Source of the DNA: a virus
Virus record (IMG/VR): IMGVR_UViG_3300047446_000273
Coordinates: 1-22,987 of that record
DNA length: 22,987 nucleotides
Strand: one strand, 5' to 3'
Below the pieces are notes generated by a model. It was not told the DNA's origin, did no database searches, and worked only from the letters and a program-made list of their open reading frames with translations. Shown here piece by piece: positions 13,851-18,702 of the stretch; position 1 is the first letter of the stretch; the number at the start of each line of letters is the position of its first letter. The position numbers were made by a program, and so were the translations under genes.

Positions 13851-14032
13851 GCTGCCTCCTTGCGCGAAACCCTGTTGAGGCGTGCGCAGTAGTGGTCGAA
13901 TTCCTTGAGGGTGAGGGACTGATCAACGAGAAACTGAGTGATCATCCGCTGAACAATTACGGCCTCTGCCTGGGTGCTTGCGGCATGGGAGAGGCTTTCG
14001 AGCGCGTCGTCGATGAGGATGTGGGCGCTCAT
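13847..14032 (-). CDS. Hypothetical small phage protein
   Basis: A 61-residue mostly helical protein (MSAHILIDDALESLSHAAST, then VIVQRMITQFLVDQSLTLKEFDHYCARLNRVSRKEAA). The start ATGA overlaps the stop of the 14029-14466 gene, and its end overlaps the next GTG. The compact coupled arrangement is the main evidence that it is real. Confidence 0.65.
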   Translation of the reverse strand: MSAHILIDDALESLSHAASTQAEAVIVQRMITQFLVDQSLTLKEFDHYCARLNRVSRKEAA

Positions 14033-14466
14033 AGGTCGCTATCCACGTCGTCCTCGACTTCTTCGCGTTCCGCTGCAACTGCCTCGGCGGCGTAGGGCCT
14101 GAGCAGGTCCATCGCGATCCGTTCGGCGGCGGTGATGGGGCGCTGTTCGCCAACCAGGTCGGCGGCGTGGCCGCGTGAATCGGCTTGGCTGCCAAGGATC
14201 GCCGACAGGAACAAGCGGGCGAACGAGTCGCGCTGATCCAGGCCTTCCTCTTGTCGCTTGTTCAAGATGCCTTGCAGGTACGTGCAGTACCGGTCGAACG
14301 TCACGACCTGCGGCTGTCCGTAGCGGCGCTTCCACTTGATGTCCATGCCGCACACCAACTGTTCAGCCGAGTGTTCCAGCCATTCCTGTTCCGGGTTCGC
14401 CTCGCTGACCTCTGGAGGCACCTGAGCGTCGAAACGCTCCTGGCATATCTTCAATGCTGCGTTCAT
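14029..14466 (-). CDS. Hypothetical phage protein
   Basis: A 145-residue protein. The start at 14466 follows GGAGGCGACC; a GTG four codons earlier would include that ribosome site in the coding sequence and is less likely. Residues 25-70 (EQEWLEHSAEQLVCGMDIKWKRRYGQPQVVTFDRYCTYLQGIL) and 80-110 (RDSFARLFLSAILGSQADSRGHAADLVG) recall proteins of Pseudomonas phages without assigned function. The C-terminal end is acidic (REEVEDDVDSDL). Coupled to the next gene by an ATGA overlap. Confidence 0.72.
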   Translation of the reverse strand: MNAALKICQERFDAQVPPEVSEANPEQEWLEHSAEQLVCGMDIKWKRRYGQPQVVTFDRYCTYLQGILNKRQEEGLDQRDSFARLFLSAILGSQADSRGHAADLVGEQRPITAAERIAMDLLRPYAAEAVAAEREEVEDDVDSDL

Positions 14467-14487
14467 GGTCGCCTCCACGGCGGTGGG

Positions 14488-14913
14488 TTAGTCGGTGTAG
14501 GCGATGTATTTGAATTTGCCTTTGCCGAAATACTCGAAGCGCCCGCCGAACGTTCCGCGCACCTTTTCCTCAACTTCGGCACTGGAAAGGCCTTCGGGAT
14601 AGACGCCTTCTTTGATCATTGAAGAGTTCGTGTGCGACTTGCTGTGCCAATCGACTTTGCTGGCATCCAGCGGCCGAGGCTCCCAGGAGCGATACACGCC
14701 AGTGGACTTGTCGACGCTGACTACAAAGCCGTTGATCACCTGGTCTTCCGACTCTTCCCAGCCGCAGGCCTGGCAGAAACCGCGAGGTGAAGTGCATGCC
14801 CCACAAGGTGGCATGCTGTGGCAGGAGCAGTTTTCTACGGGATGCTCTTGGACGATGCCCTTGCAACCTTTGCGGCGGCAGGTTTCGCCCTCGCAATATC
14901 CGAAATCGCTCAT
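14488..14913 (-). CDS. Cysteine-rich, probably zinc-binding phage protein
   Basis: A 141-residue protein with GGAGG before ATG. The first 50 residues carry nine cysteines (C7, C12, C17, C29, C31, C37, C40, C47, C50) plus histidines, including CGAC and CQAC pairs, so at least one and probably two zinc sites are expected. The rest (about 55-141) is predicted beta-rich and ends GRFEYFGKGKFKYIAYTD. Role unknown. The start context GAGGTCGCCATGAGC is shared with the ERF gene. Confidence 0.72.
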   Translation of the reverse strand: MSDFGYCEGETCRRKGCKGIVQEHPVENCSCHSMPPCGACTSPRGFCQACGWEESEDQVINGFVVSVDKSTGVYRSWEPRPLDASKVDWHSKSHTNSSMIKEGVYPEGLSSAEVEEKVRGTFGGRFEYFGKGKFKYIAYTD

Positions 14914-14934
14914 GGCGACCTCCAGTGTTTGGGG

Positions 14935-15249
14935 TTAGGCGATAACGACCGACGACAAATAAGCGCGGCACTCTCGAACACGGTCGGCAGCGGCTTGGAC
15001 TTCGGCGCCGAGCGCCTTCAGCGCACCCAGGTGAATCATTTCCCGGCCACGGATCAACGTTCCTTGGTAGTTGTTGCGGCTGTCGCAGGCGGACACCGCC
15101 ACGGTCACACCGTTGACGGTGACCGAGTAACCAGATTGCCCAGCGTGCCCACGAACAGTAGCGAGCCGATCGGTTGCGACCTGGTGGGACTTTTCGGCCA
15201 ATTCCAGAGCCTTAACCGCCTCCGTGATCGCCTCCGTGTATTTGCTCAT
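14935..15249 (-). CDS. Hypothetical phage protein
   Basis: A 104-residue protein. The start at 15249 is chosen from GGAG eight bases upstream; eight more codons are possible. An N-terminal helix (YTEAITEAVKALELAEKSHQVATDRLATV), a beta section (GYSVTVNGVTVAVSACDSRNN) and a C-terminal helix (LGALKALGAEVQAAADRVRECRAYL) suggest a small dimeric coiled-coil fold. No family recognised. A long inverted repeat precedes it. Confidence 0.68.
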   Translation of the reverse strand: MSKYTEAITEAVKALELAEKSHQVATDRLATVRGHAGQSGYSVTVNGVTVAVSACDSRNNYQGTLIRGREMIHLGALKALGAEVQAAADRVRECRAYLSSVVIA

Positions 15250-15280
15250 TACTTGCTCCATTCGTTGGTTCACCTGTATT

Positions 15281-15335
15281 CGTCAACACTCCTTCCTCCC
15301 GCTGGTTGCCGATGGGCGCGGGGCGAGTGTTGACG
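15281..15335 (-). repeat. Perfect 11-bp inverted repeat, large intergenic hairpin
   Basis: CGTCAACACTC (15281-15291) and GAGTGTTGACG (15325-15335) pair perfectly across 33 bases. The enclosed GC-rich DNA can extend the structure (CCTCCCGC against GCGGGGCG). It lies between the genes at 15368-15553 and 14935-15249, has no T-run, and so is not an intrinsic terminator. Confidence 0.65.
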
Positions 15336-15367
15336 GGTAGAGGTGTGGCGTGGTGAAACTGACCTGG

Positions 15368-15553
15368 TCAGGCCAGTCTGAATTTATTGCCGGGGAAGTC
15401 TTTTTCGAACTCGCGCAGGATTTGGTCGGCGAGCTCAGGACATTTACGGGGGAGGGCGTGACGGCGCTCTTCGGTGATTTCGACTTTTCTCTTGCCGATG
15501 GCACAAAGAACATATGCCCAGCCGCCTTGGGTCATGACTTGAAGCTTTTCCAT
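15368..15553 (-). CDS. Hypothetical small phage protein
   Basis: A 61-residue protein with GGAGG before ATG: MEKLQVMTQGGWAYVLCAIGKRKVEITEERRHALPRKCPELADQILREFEKDFPGNKFRLA, described here by parts. An N-terminal beta hairpin (LQVMTQGGWAYVLCA) is followed by a charged helix (ELADQILREFEKDF). It is the first gene after the intrinsic terminator at 15600-15629, so it needs its own promoter or antitermination; no clear promoter is visible in the 45 bases between. Confidence 0.65.
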   Translation of the reverse strand: MEKLQVMTQGGWAYVLCAIGKRKVEITEERRHALPRKCPELADQILREFEKDFPGNKFRLA

Positions 15554-15599
15554 TTTTACCTCCGAGTAGATGGGGAGCGCTGATGCAATAAAGACGCAT

Positions 15600-15629
15600 A
15601 AAAAAGCCCAGTCGAAACCGGGCTTTTCC
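15600..15629 (-). terminator. Intrinsic terminator (works leftward, possibly both ways)
   Basis: AAAAGCCC (15602-15609) pairs with GGGCTTTT (15620-15627) around a 10-base loop, followed by six Ts on the leftward strand. It lies downstream of the tRNA-like element and across the path of the early-left transcript, so passage to 15553 and beyond would depend on antitermination. Confidence 0.8.
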
Positions 15630-15777
15630 CTCTTTCCGTAACAAGCCTGCCGGGCGCATGTGGCGTCGGGCAGTTGATTTGCTAGTCCATGATGAAACCC
15701 TCCGTTGCTCGCTCACTGGGAAGGCAGTGGCCACCGATTGAGCCTGCATCGGGGTGTGATCTGGCCGGGTGCGATAC

Positions 15778-15850
15778 CGGCATCCATGGGTGGGCTCGAA
15801 CCACCGGCGCGCCTTTTGCGAGGCCGCTCTACCAACTGAGCTACATGGTC
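15778..15850 (-). tRNA. Degenerate tRNA-like gene
   Basis: Leftward strand: acceptor GACCATG, then TA, D arm GCTCAGTTGGTAGAGC, anticodon region, T arm GGTGG-TTCGAGC-CCACC, then CATGGAT and discriminator G followed by CCG rather than CCA. The acceptor has a mismatch (second pair A/A) and a G-T pair. The stretch between D arm and T arm is 20 bases instead of about 23, so the anticodon arm is short (best stem GCCT/AGGC) and the identity cannot be assigned. It is either a decayed phage tRNA or a tRNA mimic. The intrinsic terminator at 15600 lies about 150 bases downstream. Confidence 0.6.
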
Positions 15851-16001
15851 ACGCCCTGGTCACCCGGCCTAGGAATCCGGTCACCCATTACGCTTAGCGC
15901 ATCGCCTGCGCTTAACCTCAGATCACACTCCGATGCAGCCTGGTGCTGGGGAGTACCAGGGCCTCGGGCAGTTAACGACAGGCTGTCGTGGCGCTGGTTG
16001 T
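15851..16001. other. Gene-less stretch with inverted repeats
   Basis: No convincing coding frame. It holds CCTGGT/ACCAGG (15939-15944 with 15955-15960) and a 15-base palindrome with a one-base centre, ACGACAG-G-CTGTCGT (15975-15989), placed just after the stop of the 16002 gene. GGTCAC repeats three times near 15847-15885. Together with the tRNA-like element, this may be the body of a structured non-coding RNA. Confidence 0.4.
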
Positions 16002-16169
16002 TCAGTTGCTCGCCTGGATGAACAAGTCGACCAGGGCGGTCAGCAGTGCATCGTGATCAAGGTTTTCAACAGGCAGGCCAACATCCTGAAAGGTTGCAAT
16101 TGCCCGCCCCAGTGCATCGCTCACGATTTCCTGATCTTCGGGCTCAAGGTCTGCGTATTCGGTTTTCAT
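16002..16169 (-). CDS. Hypothetical acidic small protein
   Basis: A 55-residue protein, MKTEYADLEPEDQEIVSDAL then IATFQDVGLPVENLDHDALLTALVDLFIQASN. The start at 16169 has GGAGG eight to ten bases upstream; longer reading would cross the hairpin at 16202-16227. Strongly acidic and helical. Such small acidic early proteins in phages often bind host enzymes or mimic DNA, but that is only a possibility here. Confidence 0.65.
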   Translation of the reverse strand: MKTEYADLEPEDQEIVSDALGRAIATFQDVGLPVENLDHDALLTALVDLFIQASN

Positions 16170-16201
16170 CGTGTTGCCCTCCAGGGCGGTGATTACATCC
16201 G

Positions 16202-16227
16202 TCTGCCCACTCGGTGGAATGGGCAGA
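16202..16227 (-). promoter_or_regulatory. Intergenic hairpin, family 1 copy D
   Basis: TCTGCCCA/TGGGCAGA (8 bp) around a 10-base loop that reads TTCCACCGAG on the leftward RNA. It lies just after the stop of the 16238-16498 gene, and a GGAGG-led gene follows. Flanks are the most diverged of the four copies. Confidence 0.6.
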
Positions 16228-16237
16228 GGTGATGCGG

Positions 16238-16498
16238 TCAGATTTCTTGAACTTCGCCGGAAGCGATGCGGGCAGCACAAAGCGCATCGCCTTGTGCCTG
16301 GTCGTCATCGTCCTTGCCAAGAAACATGAAGCCTTCTTCCGGCACTTCCTGAAATTGCGCGTAGAGCCCAGGGCCGCTGTGGGCGCTGTTGTCCTCAACG
16401 AGGATCAGCGTCATGTCGTCATAGGCTTCGGGGTCGCTGCTGCCTTCGGAAAGCTCCAACAGCTCTTTGATTTGGCGGTGCGTGATGTGGATTCGCAT
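16238..16498 (-). CDS. Hypothetical small phage protein
   Basis: An 86-residue acidic protein (MRIHITHRQIKELLELSEGS, then PEAYDDMTLILVEDN, GPGLYAQFQEVPEEGFMFLGKDDDD). The start at 16498 is supported by CGGAG nine bases upstream; starting at 16606 would translate the family 1 hairpin. The N-terminal helix plus two-strand pattern is compatible with a small regulatory domain; no family recognised. Confidence 0.65.
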   Translation of the reverse strand: MRIHITHRQIKELLELSEGSSDPEAYDDMTLILVEDNSAHSGPGLYAQFQEVPEEGFMFLGKDDDDQAQGDALCAARIASGEVQEI

Positions 16499-16523
16499 GT
16501 CTGTTGCTCCGGTTGTTTTCCCA

Positions 16524-16545
16524 ATGCACCCGTCGCCAGGTGCAT
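16524..16545 (-). promoter_or_regulatory. Intergenic hairpin, family 1 copy C
   Basis: ATGCACC/GGTGCAT (7 bp) with an 8-base loop. On the leftward RNA it is preceded by TTTTCACTG and followed by TGGGAAAACAACCGGAG and the ATG at 16498. The flanks match copies A and B while the stem is different. Confidence 0.7.
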
Positions 16546-16562
16546 CAGTGAAAAGTCCCGCT

Positions 16563-16841
16563 TTATCGCCAGGGATAACCGGGATACGGCTCTCCAGAAA
16601 GCCCATGCTCGGCTTGTCCGGCCAGCTTCTCCCAAAGCGCTTTTAGGCGCTTTCGACCCTTCCTCGTCTCCTGATCCGGTATCACCGTCTTCGCCAAAGC
16701 GAGGCCGCATTCTTCGCTGCAACAGCTGAAGCCATGTCCCCACGAAGTGCTCCACATGCGCGCTCCGCCCCATTCATCTTTGGCATCTTTCGCGCCGCAT
16801 TGCGGGCAGTCGTGGGTGAGGAAGTACTGTCTGGAACGCAT
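16563..16841 (-). CDS. Zinc-ribbon-like small phage protein
   Basis: A 92-residue protein with GAGGG upstream of the ATG. CPQC (residues 12-15) and CCSEEC (about 40-45) form a likely four-cysteine zinc ribbon with an aromatic, Gly-rich turn between (EWGGARMWSTSWGHGF). The C-terminal half is basic and helical (ETRKGRKRLKALWEKLAG). Nucleic-acid binding is plausible. It is flanked on both sides by family 1 hairpins. Confidence 0.7.
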   Translation of the reverse strand: MRSRQYFLTHDCPQCGAKDAKDEWGGARMWSTSWGHGFSCCSEECGLALAKTVIPDQETRKGRKRLKALWEKLAGQAEHGLSGEPYPGYPWR

Positions 16842-16867
16842 GTCGCTGCCCTCGGTTGATTTCCCGT

Positions 16868-16889
16868 CAGGCCCTCTTGCGAAGGCCTG
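16868..16889 (-). promoter_or_regulatory. Intergenic hairpin, family 1 copy B
   Basis: CAGGCC/GGCCTG (6 bp) around a 10-base loop reading TTCGCAAGAG on the leftward RNA. It is preceded by TTTCACTG and followed by GGGAAATCAACCGAGG before the ATG at 16841. Confidence 0.7.
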
Positions 16890-16901
16890 CCAGTGAAATC
16901 T

Positions 16902-17102
16902 TCACTCCGGCACCCTGATCGGCTGCTGGTCGATGATCGTGATTGAACCCCGATCAGTTACCGCGACCCTGGCAGTCAAGCCTGGATGGAGCTCAGCAAG
17001 CCGCGGGTGCGACTTAAAGTCCGTGACTCGACCGGTGCGATCGCCAAGGCCGAGGTAGATCACGTCTCCTATTTCAATTTCACTGCCGCGCTTCGTTGGC
17101 AT
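16902..17102 (-). CDS. Hypothetical small beta-rich phage protein
   Basis: A 66-residue protein, MPTKRGSEIEIGDVIYLGLG, then GRVTDFKSHPRLAELHPGLTARVAVTDRGSITIIDQQPIRV. The start at 17102 has CCGGAG nine bases upstream. The alternation of short strands suggests a small SH3-like barrel, possibly nucleic-acid binding; this is a fold guess. It is the second gene of the early-left transcript. Confidence 0.65.
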   Translation of the reverse strand: MPTKRGSEIEIGDVIYLGLGDRTGRVTDFKSHPRLAELHPGLTARVAVTDRGSITIIDQQPIRVPE

Positions 17103-17119
17103 TTCCGTATCTCCGGTTG

Positions 17120-17332
17120 TCATCCCAAGCAGCCCTCGCGAGAAGGCTGCTCAGTGATGCTGTTCAGTTGAACCCGTGCAAAATTTGCATTAGTTCGTTT
17201 CTCCACCACGCGCATCGCCCGATTCATATCTCTGGCCAGGTCACACATTCCGTGAACGGTGTTCTTCCCGGCTGGCTTGCGTGGTATCGCGTACTCACAT
17301 GAGGGAGTACGGCAGCTATCCAGAGGCTGCAT
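17120..17332 (-). CDS. Possible first gene of the early-left operon
   Basis: The frame from ATG at 17332 encodes 70 residues, with a protein-like stretch YAIPRKPAGKNTVHGMCDLARDMNRAMRVVEKRTNANFARVQL. The frame is open further upstream to 17500, but that would begin before the promoter's start point, so an internal start is needed. The ribosome site at 17332 is poor (GGAAGAAG at a long distance). Its 3' end runs through hairpin A. A TGA in another frame sits just before that hairpin, so the end may be altered by a frameshift. Confidence 0.45.
   Translation of the reverse strand: MQPLDSCRTPSCEYAIPRKPAGKNTVHGMCDLARDMNRAMRVVEKRTNANFARVQLNSITEQPSREGCLG
17128..17151 (-). promoter_or_regulatory. Intergenic hairpin, family 1 copy A
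   Basis: AGCAGCC/GGCTGCT (7 bp) around a 10-base loop reading TTCTCGCGAG on the leftward RNA. It is preceded by ATCACTG and followed by TGGGATGACAACCGGAG before the ATG at 17102. Confidence 0.7.
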
Positions 17333-17355
17333 GGGCGGCGGTTTAGCTTCTTCCG

Positions 17356-17410
17356 ACCCAGGTAATGGCCTGGGTACGTCGCGGGGGTCACGTCGGGTTG
17401 TTAAAGAGCG
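17356..17410 (-). promoter_or_regulatory. nut-like antitermination site (boxA and boxB)
   Basis: CGCTCTTTAACA on the leftward strand (17399-17410) matches the bacterial boxA consensus bound by NusB/NusE. About 25 bases further along the transcript, ACCCAGG and CCTGGGT (17369-17375 and 17356-17362) form a 7-bp hairpin with a 6-base loop, in the position of boxB. It lies in the leader of the operator-controlled leftward promoter, as nutL does in lambda. No lambda N-like gene is recognised, although the first small genes are candidates. Confidence 0.65.
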
Positions 17411-17458
17411 GCGCGGCTTTCGCTGCTGGCCGGCGTTGTTGCTGCTGGCTTGGATGCA

Positions 17459-17487
17459 AATATAGGCACTCCCATATTTGTCGTCAA
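17459..17487 (-). promoter_or_regulatory. Early leftward promoter (PL-like)
   Basis: Leftward TTGACG (17482-17487), exactly 17 bp, then TATATT (17459-17464), giving a start near 17452. One operator covers the spacer and the other overlaps the -35, so repressor binding should block it. It drives the leftward early genes through the nut-like leader. Confidence 0.75.
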
Positions 17488-17500
17488 TGGGTATTCCCAT
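17462..17500. promoter_or_regulatory. Left operator pair (OL)
   Basis: ATAGGCACTCCCAT (17462-17475) and ATGGGTATTCCCAT (17487-17500), centres 25 bp apart. The second is a near-perfect palindrome. Both match the three sites at 21139-21200 beside the repressor gene, indicating one repressor controls both regions. Confidence 0.8.
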
Positions 17501-17518
17501 ATATTTTATAGGAGGCGA

Positions 17519-17544
17519 TAAAAAAGCCCGCTCAATGGCGGGCT
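17519..17544 (-). terminator. Intrinsic terminator of the DUF1654 gene
   Basis: AGCCCGC/GCGGGCT around a 6-base loop followed by six or more Ts on the leftward strand, immediately past the stop at 17548. It insulates the early leftward promoter from upstream transcription. Confidence 0.85.
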
Positions 17545-17547
17545 CAT

Positions 17548-17799
17548 TTATGCGTCGCAGTATTCTCGCCAGCCGATCCTGACGGTCCCGCCTTCCAAGG
17601 TCTCGACACGGACGCCGGCGGTTTCGCCGATTTCATCCAGCAGGCGCTTCCAGTCCTCGGGGCTTTCGTGCTCCAGCCTACACACCGTGACCACCTGGAC
17701 CTTTTGAACGCCCGGCGAGGCGATCAGGGCTTGCAGGCGCCGGCCTGCGGATTCGTAGGAAGAGGGTGGCTGCGAGGTGGTGAAAGCTAGACTGGGCAT
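17548..17799 (-). CDS. DUF1654 family protein under SOS control
   Basis: An 83-residue protein. The start at 17799 has AAGGAG eight bases upstream. The sequence PPSSYESAGRRLQALIASPGVQK, then CRLEHESPEDWKRLLDEIGETAGVRVETLEGGTVRIGW, matches my recollection of DUF1654, a small family in Pseudomonas genomes and prophages. The first half is helical and the end is a beta hairpin. Molecular function is not known to me. It is monocistronic, with its own terminator and a promoter overlapped by a LexA box, so it should be induced by DNA damage together with prophage induction. Confidence 0.85.
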   Translation of the reverse strand: MPSLAFTTSQPPSSYESAGRRLQALIASPGVQKVQVVTVCRLEHESPEDWKRLLDEIGETAGVRVETLEGGTVRIGWREYCDA

Positions 17800-17815
17800 G
17801 TGGTACTCCTTACCT

Positions 17816-17859
17816 ATACTGGATGCATGTACAGTATTGGTGTTGTCATATCTTGGCAA
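17816..17859 (-). promoter_or_regulatory. LexA-box-controlled promoter
   Basis: Leftward TTGCCA (17854-17859), 17 bp, TACTGT (17831-17836). The -10 lies inside the palindrome CTG-N10-CAG (17819-17834) with flanking ATA and TAT. The 20-base core matches the E. coli LexA consensus at 16 positions. LexA bound here would occlude the promoter of the DUF1654 gene. Confidence 0.85.
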
Positions 17860-17923
17860 GCGTCAGATGAAGATTTAATGCACAAATGCATAGTGGCTGA
17901 GGCAAGTCACCTTCTCGCGGGCA

Positions 17924-17947
17924 CAAAAAAGCCCGCACTTGGCGGGC
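17924..17947 (-). terminator. Intrinsic terminator after the zinc-ribbon membrane protein
   Basis: GCCCGC/GCGGGC stem with a 5-base loop and a T6 run on the leftward strand, just beyond the stop at 17965. A third GCGGGC at 17918 gives an alternative pairing. Confidence 0.8.
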
Positions 17948-17964
17948 CTCGGAGCTGCTGATGA

Positions 17965-18540
17965 TCAGTCGGTAATTGGAGGGTACTTGCCACTCGCCGA
18001 GTCACGATAGACGACCTCACAGAAAAGCCGTGGCCCGTCGCGGAGAGCCGCAAGGGCGCGCTTGGCTTCTTCCTTGGTTTCGTATGGGCCGGCACCGACC
18101 GCTAGGCCGATCATTGATACAACGGGAAGACCAGCCATCGCTATGGCGTCCATAGTTCGCTCCTGCTCATCTTTGTCGCGGCAGGACGTCGAAGCTACCC
18201 AGCCAACCTTCAGTCGAGGGGGCTTTGCTGGTTCAACGTCGGCGCCGCAGTGCTTGCACTTGATAGCGGCATTTTTGATTGTTTCAGCGCACAAAGGGCA
18301 AGGGCGCGACCCGGATTCCGCTTGAGCGTGTGCGGTCGGTGCTCTGCCGCCCAGAAGAACCATAAGCAGGCCAGCCAGCGCAATGACGCCCCCGACGATT
18401 GTATGGACCTGGCGATCCGCCATGAGACCCAGATTGTTTACACGTCCACCGGCGCCAGTCGGTACGGACACATCCATGCTCAGCGCGAAAATCAGCCAGC
18501 ACACGCCGACGATCAACGCGAACGCCCCAAATCCCTTCAT
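17965..18540 (-). CDS. Membrane protein with zinc ribbon and SPOR-like domain
   Basis: A 191-residue protein; the start at 18540 has a strong AGGAGG six bases upstream. Membrane segments lie at about 4-22 (FGAFALIVGVCWLIFALSM) and 47-65 (IVGGVIALAGLLMVLLGG). A zinc ribbon follows (CPLC at about 81-84, CKHC at about 95-98), then a C-terminal domain (VGWVASTSC to KEEAKRALAALRDG). Its VGAGPYETKEEAKRAL stretch has the SPOR pattern of peptidoglycan-binding domains. Whether the C-terminal part is cytoplasmic or periplasmic is unclear. It is isolated between two terminators in the lysogen-expressed region, fitting a superinfection-exclusion or lysogenic-conversion role (inference). Confidence 0.78.
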   Translation of the reverse strand: MKGFGAFALIVGVCWLIFALSMDVSVPTGAGGRVNNLGLMADRQVHTIVGGVIALAGLLMVLLGGRAPTAHAQAESGSRPCPLCAETIKNAAIKCKHCGADVEPAKPPRLKVGWVASTSCRDKDEQERTMDAIAMAGLPVVSMIGLAVGAGPYETKEEAKRALAALRDGPRLFCEVVYRDSASGKYPPITD

Positions 18541-18636
18541 TGGAACCTCCTGTAATTGAGCAAATAATTTACCAGCCCTGGCGAATAGACTCCAAAAACT
18601 TGAGGGCAATCAATGCTATAAATTAGTGCTCATTAA

Positions 18637-18663
18637 AAAAAGCCCGTGCGTGGCGGGCTTTTT
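18637..18663 (-). terminator. Intrinsic terminator (bidirectional form)
   Basis: AAAAAGCCCG/CGGGCTTTTT, 10 bp with a 7-base loop, with T-rich continuation on the leftward strand. It closes the cI-HipA-HIRAN unit, about 40 bases after the last stop. Confidence 0.88.
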
Positions 18664-18702
18664 ATATTTTGAAAATAATGGAGCAATCTCAATATGAGAT
18701 TT

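Noticed and set aside
15682-15700. Met-Asp-stop minigene behind a GGAGGG site on the minus strand
   Set aside because: Two codons cannot be supported as a gene from sequence alone; it may be chance.
15689-16021. Plus-strand frame containing GWARTTGAPFARPLYQLSYMV
   Set aside because: This peptide pattern is the well-known spurious translation of the complement of a tRNA gene; it supports the tRNA-like element rather than a protein.
17333-17500. N-terminal extension of the first early-left gene to 17500
   Set aside because: The extension includes the operators and the -35/-10 region, so it would lie upstream of the transcript start.
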